Below, piece after piece: positions 19,227 through 28,876 of a DNA stretch of 64,000 nucleotides. The stretch comes from Legionella longbeachae (GTDB lineage: Bacteria; Pseudomonadota; Gammaproteobacteria; Legionellales; Legionellaceae). Numbering within the stretch: position 1 is the stretch's first letter; each line of letters opens with the position of its first letter. The DNA lies in NCBI RefSeq assembly GCF_004283175.1, contig NZ_RXNW01000003.1:186001-250000 (forward strand). The letters run 5' to 3'. A model generated the notes under the pieces. The model saw only the letters and a program-made list of their open reading frames with translations. It did not search any database and had not been told where the DNA came from. The position numbers and the translations under genes were made by a program.

Positions 19227-20291
19227 ATGCTCAAATTACTACAACCTCAGCATCGTTCAATTCTCGGAATAGACATTACATCCACGGCAGTCAAAATATT
19301 AGAAATCTCAGGTAAGAATAATGAGCTTGTTATAGAGAATTACGGACGAGAAATATTACCACCCAATGCAATGGATGGTAATGTTATTAAGGATCTTGAT
19401 GCAGTTTCCCAATGTGTTAAAAAAATAGTTGACCGATTGCATACCCCATGTAAGCAAGCTGCTTTGGCTGTGCCAGATGCTGCGATAATCAGTAAAGTAG
19501 TGCAAATTAATGAAGGCTTAAATGAAGAGGAGATGGAGGAGCTTATCGCTACTGAGGCTGATAAATATATTCCTTATCCAATTGAGGAAATTAATCTTGA
19601 TTTCGAAGTTTTAGGTCCGCATCAGAAAAATCCGCATCTACTCGATGTACTTATCGTTGCTTCGCGAGCGGAGAATGTGAACCAACGTGTTGGAATAGCG
19701 GCGGCTGCGGGTTTAGATACAGTGGTTGTAGATGTTGAGTCTTACGCTGTGGAGCGAGCAGCACAACGTATTGCTTTAGATTTACCAGGACTTGGTAAAG
19801 ATAAAACAATTGCGATTATTGATATTGGAGCATGTTATACCCATTTATTTGTATTGCATAGAATGAAATTAGTTTATTCCCGAGAAGAAAAATTTGGTGA
19901 TAAGCAATTAATTGAATCAATTGCTGAACGCTATAAAATGACCTTGGAAGAGGCAGCTCTTGCCAGGGATAAAAAACAATTACCTTCTAACTATGAAACG
20001 GAAGTTTTAGAACCATTTAAAGAAAATATCTTGTTACAGATTAAAAGAACCTTGCAGTTTTTTTATTCTACAAACCAAGATGGAGATGTGGATCATATTT
20101 TATTAGCAGGGGGATTAGCCAAATTACCAGGCTTAGTTGCTTTAGTTAAAGACCGTTTAGGAAAAACAACTATTATTGCTAATCCACTTTCATATATGAC
20201 CCCAAGTAAAAAAATCCATTTGGATGCAATAAATAATGATGCACCCGCACTTATGGTAGCTTGTGGTTTAGCATTAAGAAATATAGAGTGA
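19227..20291 (+). CDS. pilM: type IV pilus assembly protein PilM
   Basis: A 354-residue cytoplasmic actin-like ATPase that binds the N-terminal tail of PilN and links the pilus motors to the inner-membrane platform. The actin/FtsA-type fold shows as GIDITSTAVKILEISG near the start, IAIIDIGACYTHLFVL in the middle and HILLAGGLAKLPGL near residue 290. The ATG at 19227 is chosen because AAGGA lies at 19213-19217 and PilM proteins normally begin about there; an in-frame ATG at 19197 would add ten residues. It heads the run pilM-N-O-P-Q with tiny gaps or overlaps. Confidence 0.93.
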   Translation: MLKLLQPQHRSILGIDITSTAVKILEISGKNNELVIENYGREILPPNAMDGNVIKDLDAVSQCVKKIVDRLHTPCKQAALAVPDAAIISKVVQINEGLNEEEMEELIATEADKYIPYPIEEINLDFEVLGPHQKNPHLLDVLIVASRAENVNQRVGIAAAAGLDTVVVDVESYAVERAAQRIALDLPGLGKDKTIAIIDIGACYTHLFVLHRMKLVYSREEKFGDKQLIESIAERYKMTLEEAALARDKKQLPSNYETEVLEPFKENILLQIKRTLQFFYSTNQDGDVDHILLAGGLAKLPGLVALVKDRLGKTTIIANPLSYMTPSKKIHLDAINNDAPALMVACGLALRNIE

Positions 20292-20295
20292 CTCT

Positions 20296-20859
20296 ATGAC
20301 ACAAATTAATCTTCTTCCTTGGCGAGAACAAAAGCGGGAGCAAGAAAAAAAGCTGTTCATGGTGTTATTTTTCATAGTTATAGCGCTTTCAATATTTATT
20401 GTGTTTTTAATTAATACTTATGCCTCTGATTTAGTAAGTAATCAACTTGTTCGAAATCAGATGCTGCAAGATGAAATAGCGGCTATGAATAGCCAGTTAA
20501 TTGAAATTAAAAATTTGAAAAAAACTCGAGAATTATTCATTTCCAGAATGTTTATAGTTCAGCATTTGCAATCAACCAGAACCTTGATGGTTCATTTATT
20601 TGATGAATTAATTAATGTAATGCCTTCCGGTATTTATTTAACAAAGGTAGAAGGAAAAAATGATATTCTTTCAGTCACTGGTTATACTGAATCAAATACC
20701 TATGTTTCAATTTTAATGAAAAATATAGAAATTAATGAATGGATCCATTCTCCTGTTCTGAGCGAAATTAAGAAGGAAGACCGTCAGGAACCTGCTAATA
20801 ATGAATTTAAGTTAAATTTTGTTCTTGCCCCTCAATTTCAGTTGGGGATTATACGATGA
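20296..20859 (+). CDS. pilN: type IV pilus assembly protein PilN
   Basis: A 187-residue inner-membrane protein. The first residues carry the INLLPWR motif (4-10) that docks into PilM. One membrane segment covers about residues 22-42, followed by a periplasmic coiled coil and a ferredoxin-like domain that pairs with PilO. It starts 4 bases after pilM and its TGA overlaps the pilO ATG. Confidence 0.93.
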   Translation: MTQINLLPWREQKREQEKKLFMVLFFIVIALSIFIVFLINTYASDLVSNQLVRNQMLQDEIAAMNSQLIEIKNLKKTRELFISRMFIVQHLQSTRTLMVHLFDELINVMPSGIYLTKVEGKNDILSVTGYTESNTYVSILMKNIEINEWIHSPVLSEIKKEDRQEPANNEFKLNFVLAPQFQLGIIR

Positions 20860-21455
20860 ACACTATTAATCTCAGTGAATTAACCTTGGAAAATGTAGGG
20901 CAATGGCCACTGATAGTAAAAATTGGTATGCTTTTAGGTACAAGCCTTTTAATTATTGCACTGGGATATTGGCTTATTATTAAAGATAATTTTACTCAGT
21001 TTGATACGCTAAAACAGCAAGAAACAACTTTAAAAGCTGATTTTGAAAACAAACAACGTCAGCTGTATAATTTACCTGCCTATCGTGCCCAACTAAAGAC
21101 TTTGACTGGCCGCTTTGCTTCGGTGCTTACGCAGCTTCCTGAAAAAAATGAAATGCCTGGTTTACTGGAAGAAATTTCCAAGACAGGAGTTGCATCAGGT
21201 TTAAGGTTTGAGCTATTTGCTCCCCAGCCTGAGGTAGTTCATGATTTTTATATAGAACTGCCTATAAAAATTTCGGTGGTAGGGACTTATTTTCAATTAG
21301 CAATGTTTATTAGTCGAGTTGCTGAAATGAGAAGGATTGTTACCTTACATGACTTTAGTATAGAAGGAGAAACATCTAAAGATCATAAGGTTATTTCAGA
21401 GGATGAATTGGTGATGAATATTACCGCTAAAATATATCGATATCGCGCGCAATGA
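20856..21455 (+). CDS. pilO: type IV pilus assembly protein PilO
   Basis: A 199-residue bitopic inner-membrane protein that dimerises with PilN and contacts PilP. One membrane helix lies at about residues 20-42, followed by a coiled coil (residues 50-85) and a periplasmic domain. Both ends overlap neighbouring genes through ATGA, pointing to translational coupling within the operon. Confidence 0.93.
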   Translation: MNTINLSELTLENVGQWPLIVKIGMLLGTSLLIIALGYWLIIKDNFTQFDTLKQQETTLKADFENKQRQLYNLPAYRAQLKTLTGRFASVLTQLPEKNEMPGLLEEISKTGVASGLRFELFAPQPEVVHDFYIELPIKISVVGTYFQLAMFISRVAEMRRIVTLHDFSIEGETSKDHKVISEDELVMNITAKIYRYRAQ

Positions 21456-21958
21456 TGAACAAAAGAATTTGTTGTATCTGTTTCATATCTTTATTATTAG
21501 TTGCTTGTACTGATGATAATGAGGATTTAGTAAACTATATTAATGATGTAAAACAGAGGAAAACACGGGAAATTGAGCCGCTTCCTTCATTTGCTCCTTT
21601 GCCATCTTTTAAATTTCCAGATAATAGCAATAGGCGTAGTCCATTCAAGCCTATTTCTCAAAAGAAAGAAGTTGATGTAAATGCGCCTGATAAAAATAGG
21701 CCGAAACAACCTTTGGAGGCTTTTCCTCTTGATGCATTAAAATTTGTGGGTATTTTGAAACAAGATAATGAAATATGGGCCTTAATTGAGCTACCTAACA
21801 AGGGAGTAACTCCCGCCCGAATTGGTGATTATATGGGACAAAATTATGGTCGTATTGTGTCCATAAAGACTGATTCGATAGAGTTAATCGAGACAACTCA
21901 AAGCTCAGGAAAATGGGAAAAACACAGAACTAAAATTGAGCTATATACTGGGAAGTAG
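21452..21958 (+). CDS. pilP: type IV pilus lipoprotein PilP
   Basis: A 168-residue lipoprotein bridging the PilN/PilO platform and the secretin PilQ. The signal peptide ends in a lipobox, LLVAC, with Cys at about residue 19. A proline-rich linker leads to the beta domain (LKFVGILKQDNEIWALIE, then RIGDYMGQNYGRI) that binds PilQ. The length is normal for the family. Confidence 0.93.
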   Translation: MMNKRICCICFISLLLVACTDDNEDLVNYINDVKQRKTREIEPLPSFAPLPSFKFPDNSNRRSPFKPISQKKEVDVNAPDKNRPKQPLEAFPLDALKFVGILKQDNEIWALIELPNKGVTPARIGDYMGQNYGRIVSIKTDSIELIETTQSSGKWEKHRTKIELYTGK

Positions 21959-21966
21959 GAGCATAA

Positions 21967-24072
21967 GTGCAAAGAATAGTTGTTTTTTTAATCTTGATAG
22001 GAATGAGCTTGGGCTTGGCTTTTGCTCAGAATAACTCTTTGATATCCGTAAAGGTGATTCCTTTGCCGGAGGAGAAGTTACGTATCGACTTTATATTTGC
22101 TTATCCGGTTAAAAAACAACCAGGTAATTTTGTAATCGAAAATCCGGCACGCATTGTTATAGATTTTGTTGACACTAATTTACAGTTACCCACTGAGCAG
22201 AAAACGAAGGAAATTAAATTTGGTTCTCTGGCTAGCTATACTCTTGTAACTGTTGGTGCCCGTGTTCGAGCTGTTTTGGATTTAAAATACGCTGTGCCAT
22301 ATTTAGGCTCAGTTTCAGGCAAGGTTTATACGATTATTTTAAATGGTAAGAGCAATGAATTATTTCAAGCCCCTAAAGAAATGTTGATTACCAATCGTCC
22401 AGTAAAAACAAGTTATGAAATTACCCATTTTGATTTTCGAGGAGTTGAACGCCAGGCAGGACGTGCGGTTGTTGATGTTTCGAGCGCCAGTATTCCAATT
22501 GATGTAGAAGAGCATGACAAGGAAATTATAGTTAAATTTTTAAATACTAAAGTGCCGCAAAATTTAAGGAAACGTTTTGATGTTTCTGATTTTCGCAGTC
22601 CGGTGAATTTGATTACCTTGCAACAGGATGGAAAAAATGCGCGTATGACCTTAATGGGCGATAGATATTTTGGTCACAATATCTATCAGATTAACAAACA
22701 GTTTATGGTTGATGTATTTCCGTTGACTCAGGAAGAAATTGAACAGGAAAAACTTAAGAAACAGGTATTTTCTGGAAGACGGATTTCTTTAAATTTCCAA
22801 AATATCAGCATACGATCAGTATTACAGTTACTTGCTGATTTCACAGGGATAAATATTGTTGCAAGTGACAGAGTTCAAGGGAATATTACTTTACGGTTAA
22901 ATAATATTCCCTGGGATCAAGCATTAGATATTATTTTAAAAACCCAAGGCCTGGCACAGCGCCAAAATGGAAATGTAATGGTGATCGACACGCAAAAATC
23001 GTTTAATGACATGGAGGAGCAGCAACTTAAGAGCCAACATAAAATCCAAAGACTGGAACCCGTACGTTCCGAACTCATACAAATTAATTATGCCAAAGCG
23101 ACCGATCTCGCAATTTTAATTAAAGACAGACAAAACTCACTTTTATCCGACAAAGGTAAAGTCAGTGTCGATACACGTACGAATACTATATGGATCCAAG
23201 ATAGTGGTAGTAGAGTAGATGAGGTCAGAAAGTTAATAAAGGAATTGGATGTTCCTGTAAAACAGGTACTGATTGAAGCCCGTATTGTTGAGGTGACTAA
23301 AGATTTTGCCCAGGATTTAGGTATACGTTGGGGGGTTTCCAAGCCGCAACATTTAAGCGGTACTCTAGCTGGGGCAAATCAATTGGCGCAAGGGGTTGCT
23401 CCTGCAGATGTTACACCTTTTACGGACAGATTGAATTTGGATTTGGTAGCAGCCCCTTTGACAAAGGCAAATCCAGCTACAGTAGGAATTGCTTTAGCGC
23501 AGCTTGGCGACAATATATTGCTTGATTTGGAGCTTTCAGCTTTAGAAAGTGAAGGACTCGCAGAGCTAATTTCCAGCCCCAGGTTAATTACAGCAAACCA
23601 GCAGCCTGCATTAATTGACTCAGGCCAAGAAATTCCTTATCAACAATCAACTTCTAGTGGTGCAACTGCAGTAGCATTTAAAAAGGCAGTCTTGAGTTTA
23701 AAAGTAATACCACAAATTACTCCTGATAACAAAATCCTTATGGATTTAAAGATTAATCAGGATCTTGCATTACCTAATCAGACTTATAATGGGGTTCCAG
23801 CAATTGCAACTAAAGAAATTCAGACCAATGTTTTAGTGAGCAATGGACAAACTATTGTATTGGGAGGGATTTATCAACAAGATAAAAGCAAGACAATTAC
23901 TCGCGTGCCTTTTTTTGGCCAATTGCCGGTAGTAGGGAATTTATTTAAAAATACACAAATTGGTGTTCACAATGATGAGCTACTTATTTTTATAACTCCT
24001 AAAATAATAACGAATTCATTATCTATCACTACTATTGAGGGGCGAAATCCAGTACGTTTTGATGAAAAATAG
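21967..24072 (+). CDS. pilQ: type IV pilus secretin PilQ
   Basis: A 701-residue outer-membrane secretin through which the pilus passes. It has a cleavable signal peptide (residues 1-20, ending AFA), AMIN domains in about residues 25-250 that probably bind peptidoglycan, secretin N domains (about 265-440), and the C-terminal secretin core with LISSPRLITANQQPALIDSG and VPFFGQLPVVGNLFKN. The start is GTG with AGGAG five bases upstream. It closes the pil operon; a 335-base gap precedes aroK. Confidence 0.95.
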   Translation: MQRIVVFLILIGMSLGLAFAQNNSLISVKVIPLPEEKLRIDFIFAYPVKKQPGNFVIENPARIVIDFVDTNLQLPTEQKTKEIKFGSLASYTLVTVGARVRAVLDLKYAVPYLGSVSGKVYTIILNGKSNELFQAPKEMLITNRPVKTSYEITHFDFRGVERQAGRAVVDVSSASIPIDVEEHDKEIIVKFLNTKVPQNLRKRFDVSDFRSPVNLITLQQDGKNARMTLMGDRYFGHNIYQINKQFMVDVFPLTQEEIEQEKLKKQVFSGRRISLNFQNISIRSVLQLLADFTGINIVASDRVQGNITLRLNNIPWDQALDIILKTQGLAQRQNGNVMVIDTQKSFNDMEEQQLKSQHKIQRLEPVRSELIQINYAKATDLAILIKDRQNSLLSDKGKVSVDTRTNTIWIQDSGSRVDEVRKLIKELDVPVKQVLIEARIVEVTKDFAQDLGIRWGVSKPQHLSGTLAGANQLAQGVAPADVTPFTDRLNLDLVAAPLTKANPATVGIALAQLGDNILLDLELSALESEGLAELISSPRLITANQQPALIDSGQEIPYQQSTSSGATAVAFKKAVLSLKVIPQITPDNKILMDLKINQDLALPNQTYNGVPAIATKEIQTNVLVSNGQTIVLGGIYQQDKSKTITRVPFFGQLPVVGNLFKNTQIGVHNDELLIFITPKIITNSLSITTIEGRNPVRFDEK

Positions 24073-24407
24073 ATAATGCAAGCTTAATTCAGAGATTAAG
24101 TTGAGGCTTCGATTTATAATTAAAGAAAATACTATCTAATTGATGCCAGGAGCCTATGTTTTTTAAGAAGGTGATAAAAAGGGTGATATAATAGTAAATG
24201 ATTAAAAGTAAATGGTTATAAAATATGTCCATTTGTTGTAGAATACTGTTCGAGAATTTTTACTACGAGAGGTACAATTAGGATTGAGTGTCAATAACCC
24301 CCTGTTTTTGGGCAATGATGATATCTCTGTATTGATGTCAAAAAGGGTTATTCAGAACCCAATCTGTGAATTAATGACTTTAAAGTTAAAGAGGTATGTA
24401 ATAAAAA
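24073..24407. other. intergenic region between pilQ and aroK
   Basis: No gene is seen. AATAACCC near 24294 and GGGTTATT near 24346 are complementary across about 45 bases, a possible weak RNA structure in the aroK leader. The region probably holds the pilQ terminator and the aroK promoter, but no clear T-tailed hairpin stands out. Confidence 0.4.
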
Positions 24408-24935
24408 ATGAGCATAGTTAAAGTACGAAATATTTTTCTCATCGGGCCTATGGGTGCTGGTAAAAGCACAATAGGTCGTGCTTTGGCAAAGGAGCTCAAG
24501 TTAGAATTTTTTGATTCGGATGAAGTTATAGAGGAACGTGCAGGTGCTGATATATCATGGATTTTTGATATTGAAGGTGAGGAAGGTTTCAGGCGTCGTG
24601 AACAAAAAGTTATTGATGAGTTAACTCAAAAAACCAACATTGTTTTAGCAACCGGCGGTGGTGTGGTAATCACTCCTGAAAATAGAAATGCACTGGCAGG
24701 GCGTGGAACCGTAATCTATCTAAAGACTTCACTACAACAACAATTTGAGAGAACCAAGCGAGATACTAAGCGTCCTTTACTGCAAACCAATGATCTTGAA
24801 GGAAGATTAGAATCATTAAGAGATGAGCGAGAGCCCTTTTATAATGAGTTAGCTGATGTTAGTTTTGAAACTGATAAGTTAACGGTAAAAGCAGTTGCAA
24901 ATAATATAATAAAATATATTTATGGCGAACTTTGA
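24408..24935 (+). CDS. aroK: shikimate kinase
   Basis: A 175-residue kinase that phosphorylates shikimate at O3 in the aromatic amino acid pathway. The P-loop GPMGAGKST lies at residues 13-21, and the shikimate-binding D-S-D (about 37-39), RRREQKVI and GGGVV elements are all present. AGAGGT stands upstream of the ATG. The end overlaps aroB by 14 bases, the usual gammaproteobacterial arrangement. Confidence 0.96.
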   Translation: MSIVKVRNIFLIGPMGAGKSTIGRALAKELKLEFFDSDEVIEERAGADISWIFDIEGEEGFRRREQKVIDELTQKTNIVLATGGGVVITPENRNALAGRGTVIYLKTSLQQQFERTKRDTKRPLLQTNDLEGRLESLRDEREPFYNELADVSFETDKLTVKAVANNIIKYIYGEL

Positions 24936-26025
24936 GGTTTATGAGCAGGTTGATGTTTGTTTAGCTGAACATCAATATCCTGTAATTATTTGTCGAAATG
25001 GCTTGCAAAATTTAAATTTTTTGCAAACATTGGTCATTTCTTCACAGGTTTTGATTGTTACAAATCAAACCATTGCTGCCCTTTATTTAAAACAGATACA
25101 AGCTGCTTTTGCTGCAATTCAATGTGATGTGGTGATTTTGGAAGATGGTGAGCAACATAAGAATCAACAAAGCTTATTTGCAATCTATGATGCATTAATA
25201 CAAAACAAACATCACAGGGATACTACGCTTATAGCTTTAGGTGGGGGTGTGGTGGGTGATATGGCTGGATTTGCAGCCTCAACATACCAAAGAGGGGTGA
25301 AATTTATACAAATTCCAACCACTTTATTAGCGCAAATCGACGCTTCAATTGGTGGTAAAACTGGAATTAATCATCCTTTAGGAAAAAACATGATTGGTAG
25401 TTTTTATCAACCCCAAGCAGTGGTTATTGATTTGGCTACCTTAAACTCGCTTCCAGAAAGAGAGTTTCGTGCAGGGATTGCTGAGATGATCAAGTATGGA
25501 CTACTTGCTGGAGGAGCGTTTTACAAGCAGTTGTTTGCTGCATTGCAAATGGGATTGACTGCCAATAACCCTCAATTACCTCAATTAATTGCAACATGTT
25601 GCAAAATCAAAGCTGAATTTGTTCAAAATGATGAGAAAGAATCAGGTCAACGCGCGCTGCTCAATCTTGGCCATACTTTTGCTCATGCGTTAGAGGCATA
25701 TACCCATTATCAACAATGGCTGCATGGCGAAGCAGTTGCAATAGGCATCTATTGTGCAGCGATTTTGTCCTATAAAATGAAATTAATCAATGAACAGTTG
25801 GTTGCGCAAATTGAACAAATATTAACAAGCGCCGGTTTGCCACATAAAATTCCAAGCACTATAAACTTGAAAAAACTTATAGATTTGATGCGATTAGATA
25901 AAAAGGTTAAAAATAATCGATTACGCTTTATCTTAATTAAAAATCCTGGTAGTTGTTATCTCGAGGCCAGAATCACAGAAGATAGTTTATATCATGCACT
26001 AGTTGCGGCTGTAAAAGGAGAATAA
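24922..26025 (+). CDS. aroB: 3-dehydroquinate synthase
   Basis: A 367-residue NAD- and metal-dependent enzyme making 3-dehydroquinate from DAHP, the second step of the shikimate pathway. The NAD-binding [16 protein letters not shown], the [20 protein letters not shown] segment, and metal ligands in [12 protein letters not shown] and [10 protein letters not shown] are visible. Its start lies inside the aroK end, so the genes are coupled. Confidence 0.96.
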   Translation: MANFEVYEQVDVCLAEHQYPVIICRNGLQNLNFLQTLVISSQVLIVTNQTIAALYLKQIQAAFAAIQCDVVILEDGEQHKNQQSLFAIYDALIQNKHHRDTTLIALGGGVVGDMAGFAASTYQRGVKFIQIPTTLLAQIDASIGGKTGINHPLGKNMIGSFYQPQAVVIDLATLNSLPEREFRAGIAEMIKYGLLAGGAFYKQLFAALQMGLTANNPQLPQLIATCCKIKAEFVQNDEKESGQRALLNLGHTFAHALEAYTHYQQWLHGEAVAIGIYCAAILSYKMKLINEQLVAQIEQILTSAGLPHKIPSTINLKKLIDLMRLDKKVKNNRLRFILIKNPGSCYLEARITEDSLYHALVAAVKGE

Positions 26026-26027
26026 AA

Positions 26028-27461
26028 ATGACAGAGGGAATAACTCAGTCAGAAAAGGCTGAAAACCAACCAAAAGTATTGTTTAAACCTGGTTCTTGGT
26101 TGGCAAAAATTGACTTCATTAATCATTTGATTCTTTTTAATAATGTACTTGTTACTGTATTATCTGAAAAGGAAGGGGGTAAAACTTCATTTGGTACTTT
26201 ATTACAAAATAATTTGGATCAACAAATCAAATCAGCCTCCATAGTGGTTAAACCTCCTTATCATAAAGAAAACCTTATAAAAGATATTGCAGCTCAATTA
26301 CACCTTAACTACGACGAAAATACGGATATAATTACAATAGTAAAACAAATAAATGAGCAAAAGTCGCATGTATTATTATTGATAGATGATGCGCAGTATC
26401 TGCCTGATTCTTTAATTCAGGAAGCATTATTTGCAATAAAAAGCCAAGAAAATTACAGTTTTTTTCATTTATGTTTTCTCGCAGATTATTCAATTGTTGC
26501 ATCGCTAAATCATTTAGGGGCTTCCTTGGGGGATAGTTTCATTCATACTATAGAATTAGGGACATTAAATGAAAGCGAGGCGAGAACTTATGTATCACAG
26601 CGTGCAATGGCTTCGCATCTAATTAGTAAACCTCTAAGTGATGCACAAATTAAACAATTTTATCAATTAACTAAAGGGAATCTGGCCAAAATTAATAATG
26701 ATCTGGAAGCATTTGTAAATCAATGCACTCCCTCTGAAAAAATAGACGTGTTCAAGAAAGTAAAAAGGACAGGAATTGCTGCTGGCACGGTACTTGTTGC
26801 TGGTTTTTTTGGATTTTATTTATCCCAGGCGTTTCATTCTGCACCTCCTCAAGATAACATCGCTACTCCTGCTCATAGCGAAGAGATACAAACTATTGCA
26901 ATGAAGCTACCCGAATTACCCGAAAAACCAGAAAGTTATATTGCATCCTGGCAGGATTCTTCTACTCGGCAATTGGTCTACTCTTCCTTGCCTACAAAAG
27001 AAGTTTTTGACGAGTCAGATGATGAGATACCCAGTGATACCAAGGCAATTGTGGATAAGGTTGTTGTTATCCCTAAATTACCCGTAAAAAATATAATTGC
27101 TGCAAAACATCCTATGCCCGCCAAACATATTTTGGATGCGAAAAAAGTCACAACGAAGAAACAAATTAAATTGGCTAAATCTCCCGCAAAAAAAACCAAC
27201 TCTAAATTAGTTACTAATCTCTATACAATTCAATTAACTGCCAGTCATGATAAAAAGCACATTGAGCATTTTCGTAAGACGAATAAATTGCTTGCTCAAA
27301 ATGCTAAATTGAGACGCTTTACTAATTCAAAAGGTGTTTGGTATGTGCTCACTTTAGGAGAATATCCAAATAAAGTTCAAGCACAACATCATGCCAGTAA
27401 GCTACCAACGAGTTTGGCAAAGTTGCATCCCTGGGTTAGGCCAGTATCTAATTTTGGATAA
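26028..27461 (+). CDS. damX: DamX-like protein: ATPase-like domain, membrane helix and SPOR domain
   Basis: A 477-residue inner-membrane protein. The cytoplasmic part carries a P-loop-like EKEGGKTS (47-54) and Walker B LLLIDD (116-121), as in the AAA-type domain of DamX. One membrane helix lies at about 249-268. A Lys/Pro-rich periplasmic linker leads to a SPOR domain (about 395-477), which binds denuded peptidoglycan at the division septum. It starts 2 bases after aroB, the same order as the damX locus of other gammaproteobacteria. A role in septation is inferred from family and position. Confidence 0.85.
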   Translation: MTEGITQSEKAENQPKVLFKPGSWLAKIDFINHLILFNNVLVTVLSEKEGGKTSFGTLLQNNLDQQIKSASIVVKPPYHKENLIKDIAAQLHLNYDENTDIITIVKQINEQKSHVLLLIDDAQYLPDSLIQEALFAIKSQENYSFFHLCFLADYSIVASLNHLGASLGDSFIHTIELGTLNESEARTYVSQRAMASHLISKPLSDAQIKQFYQLTKGNLAKINNDLEAFVNQCTPSEKIDVFKKVKRTGIAAGTVLVAGFFGFYLSQAFHSAPPQDNIATPAHSEEIQTIAMKLPELPEKPESYIASWQDSSTRQLVYSSLPTKEVFDESDDEIPSDTKAIVDKVVVIPKLPVKNIIAAKHPMPAKHILDAKKVTTKKQIKLAKSPAKKTNSKLVTNLYTIQLTASHDKKHIEHFRKTNKLLAQNAKLRRFTNSKGVWYVLTLGEYPNKVQAQHHASKLPTSLAKLHPWVRPVSNFG

Positions 27462-27491
27462 GCAATTTATCCTTATTGGAATTGATTCATT

Positions 27492-27547
27492 AAAATGACT
27501 CTCAAAAAGGTGGGGTAGGGCTGTGTAAATATTTCGAGAGTCATTTT
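27492..27547. repeat. 12-bp inverted repeat behind damX
   Basis: AAAATGACTCTC at 27492-27503 and its exact complement at 27536-27547 flank a 32-base spacer. It lies 30 bases after the damX stop. It could be a bidirectional terminator or the remains of a small mobile element, since degenerate sequence begins just beyond it. Its outer AAAATGACT/AGTCATTTT recurs at 54519-54599. Confidence 0.55.
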
Positions 27548-27739
27548 CATGCAAGATGTATGTCATTTAGAACGTTCAGTCTGCTTTTGAAAGAATTCTT
27601 TGCACGTAAGAGGTCAAAGTTTCAAGTATGCTTCCTCATACGGTTAAGAAGATGACTATATAATATCTCTACTTGGTTTTTTATATTTCATTTTTGGTTG
27701 TATTGGTGCATATTTAAATTAACTTCAGGTTTAACATCA

Positions 27740-28607
27740 ATGAATTTCTTCGGCTACGATGATGTAAAAAACTCACTAGCATCCATGATTCCTCAAGAAG
27801 TATGGTATTTTATGAAGGGTGGTTCTCGGTTTGCGACCTTATTTTTACATTAATGGGTACGCTCGATGATCTAGTAAAACAATATTTAAGTAAATATAAA
27901 AAGAAATCAAGTATCGATGGCTATATGTCTATACTAACGGCTCCCATACCGAGCGTTAGTCTACTTTTGAATAATGTCTTTCGCTTATTATTCTTTTATA
28001 TTTAGGGGTTATCGATAAGGATAGCCATGTATTGATGACTACACTTTGGAAACTCGTTGGAGCATTTTTTGATGAATTGGCTCATATTGGGCGCGCGCAT
28101 AATTGGGATCAAAGGAGACGCAAAAACAAAGGACAGCTTGAATAATACGACGATCTCAAAGGAGATCGCCCTGGTTGTTTCTCCGGGGTTAAACTCAGGC
28201 TTCTTCAGTCAGTCCTTGACCATCCCTTACTGAAATTGGTCACAGAAGAAGTCATTAAAGAGGAAATCAATGAATTTATGGTGGTGCATTTCAAAAAACA
28301 GTTAATTCAAACAATGGTAGTGTTATTAAGGAAATTTGGGACAAAGGAATTGAGCGAAGAAGATACTAAAATAAAACAAAGCCTAAATGTCAACGCAAAA
28401 CAACAGCAAGGCTTTAACAATTACCTGTCCAAAAAATATGCTCCTCCTTTTTCAGCCAATCCAAGCCTTATTAATCTGGTAGATAAAGCTTTTGAATTAA
28501 CGCTAACTATAATCGTTCATTTATTTAAACATGATGCTTTGATGATGGATTTTTTGATAAGTTGCAAACATCGGCAGAACAAGAAGACGCTCAGTCCAGA
28601 ATTCTAA
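27740..28607 (+). pseudogene. decayed gene or genes of unknown function
   Basis: Several short in-frame pieces run in one direction. An ATG at 27740 opens 37 codons (MNFFGYDDVKNSLASM...) before a stop at 27851. An overlapping frame (27802-28005) gives a 67-residue piece. An ATG at 28035 opens 36 codons to a TAA at 28143, and the same frame then continues uninterrupted (YDDLKGDRPGCFSGVKLRLL...) to 28607. That single in-frame stop splits an otherwise coherent reading frame of about 190 codons. I recognise no family. The pattern fits a degenerating accessory gene. Confidence 0.5.
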
Positions 28608-28876
28608 TCGGTTGTTTTCATTAAGTATTTCTCAAGCTCAAAGCAATGAAGCACCTTCTTCTTCGTTAGCACTCAATAGGTAAAAATAGCGCTATGGTTG
28701 AGCCCTCAGGCTGTTGCAACGGGTGTGGCATTTCTATCTACAAATGTTTCTCGTCACCTTCCGCGAAAGCGGAAGGTCTAAAAGCAACAGGCGTGCTAAA
28801 CCTTCCATTTTGAGGACTATTTTCAATAGATTTCCCTCTATAGTCACACATCTCGTAAAATTTTGACCGTTTCGCC
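28608..28876. other. intergenic region between the pseudogene and proC
   Basis: No gene is convincing. Apart from the hairpin at 28756-28777 no further element was seen. Frames open on the minus strand here are out-of-frame shadows reaching into proC. Confidence 0.4.
28756..28777. repeat. perfect 9-bp hairpin with GAAA loop
   Basis: ACCTTCCGC at 28756-28764, loop GAAA, then GCGGAAGGT at 28769-28777. On the plus strand this gives a very stable stem with a GNRA tetraloop. No T tract follows on either side, so it is not a standard terminator. It may be a REP-like palindrome or an RNA-stability element about 100 bases behind proC. Confidence 0.55.
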
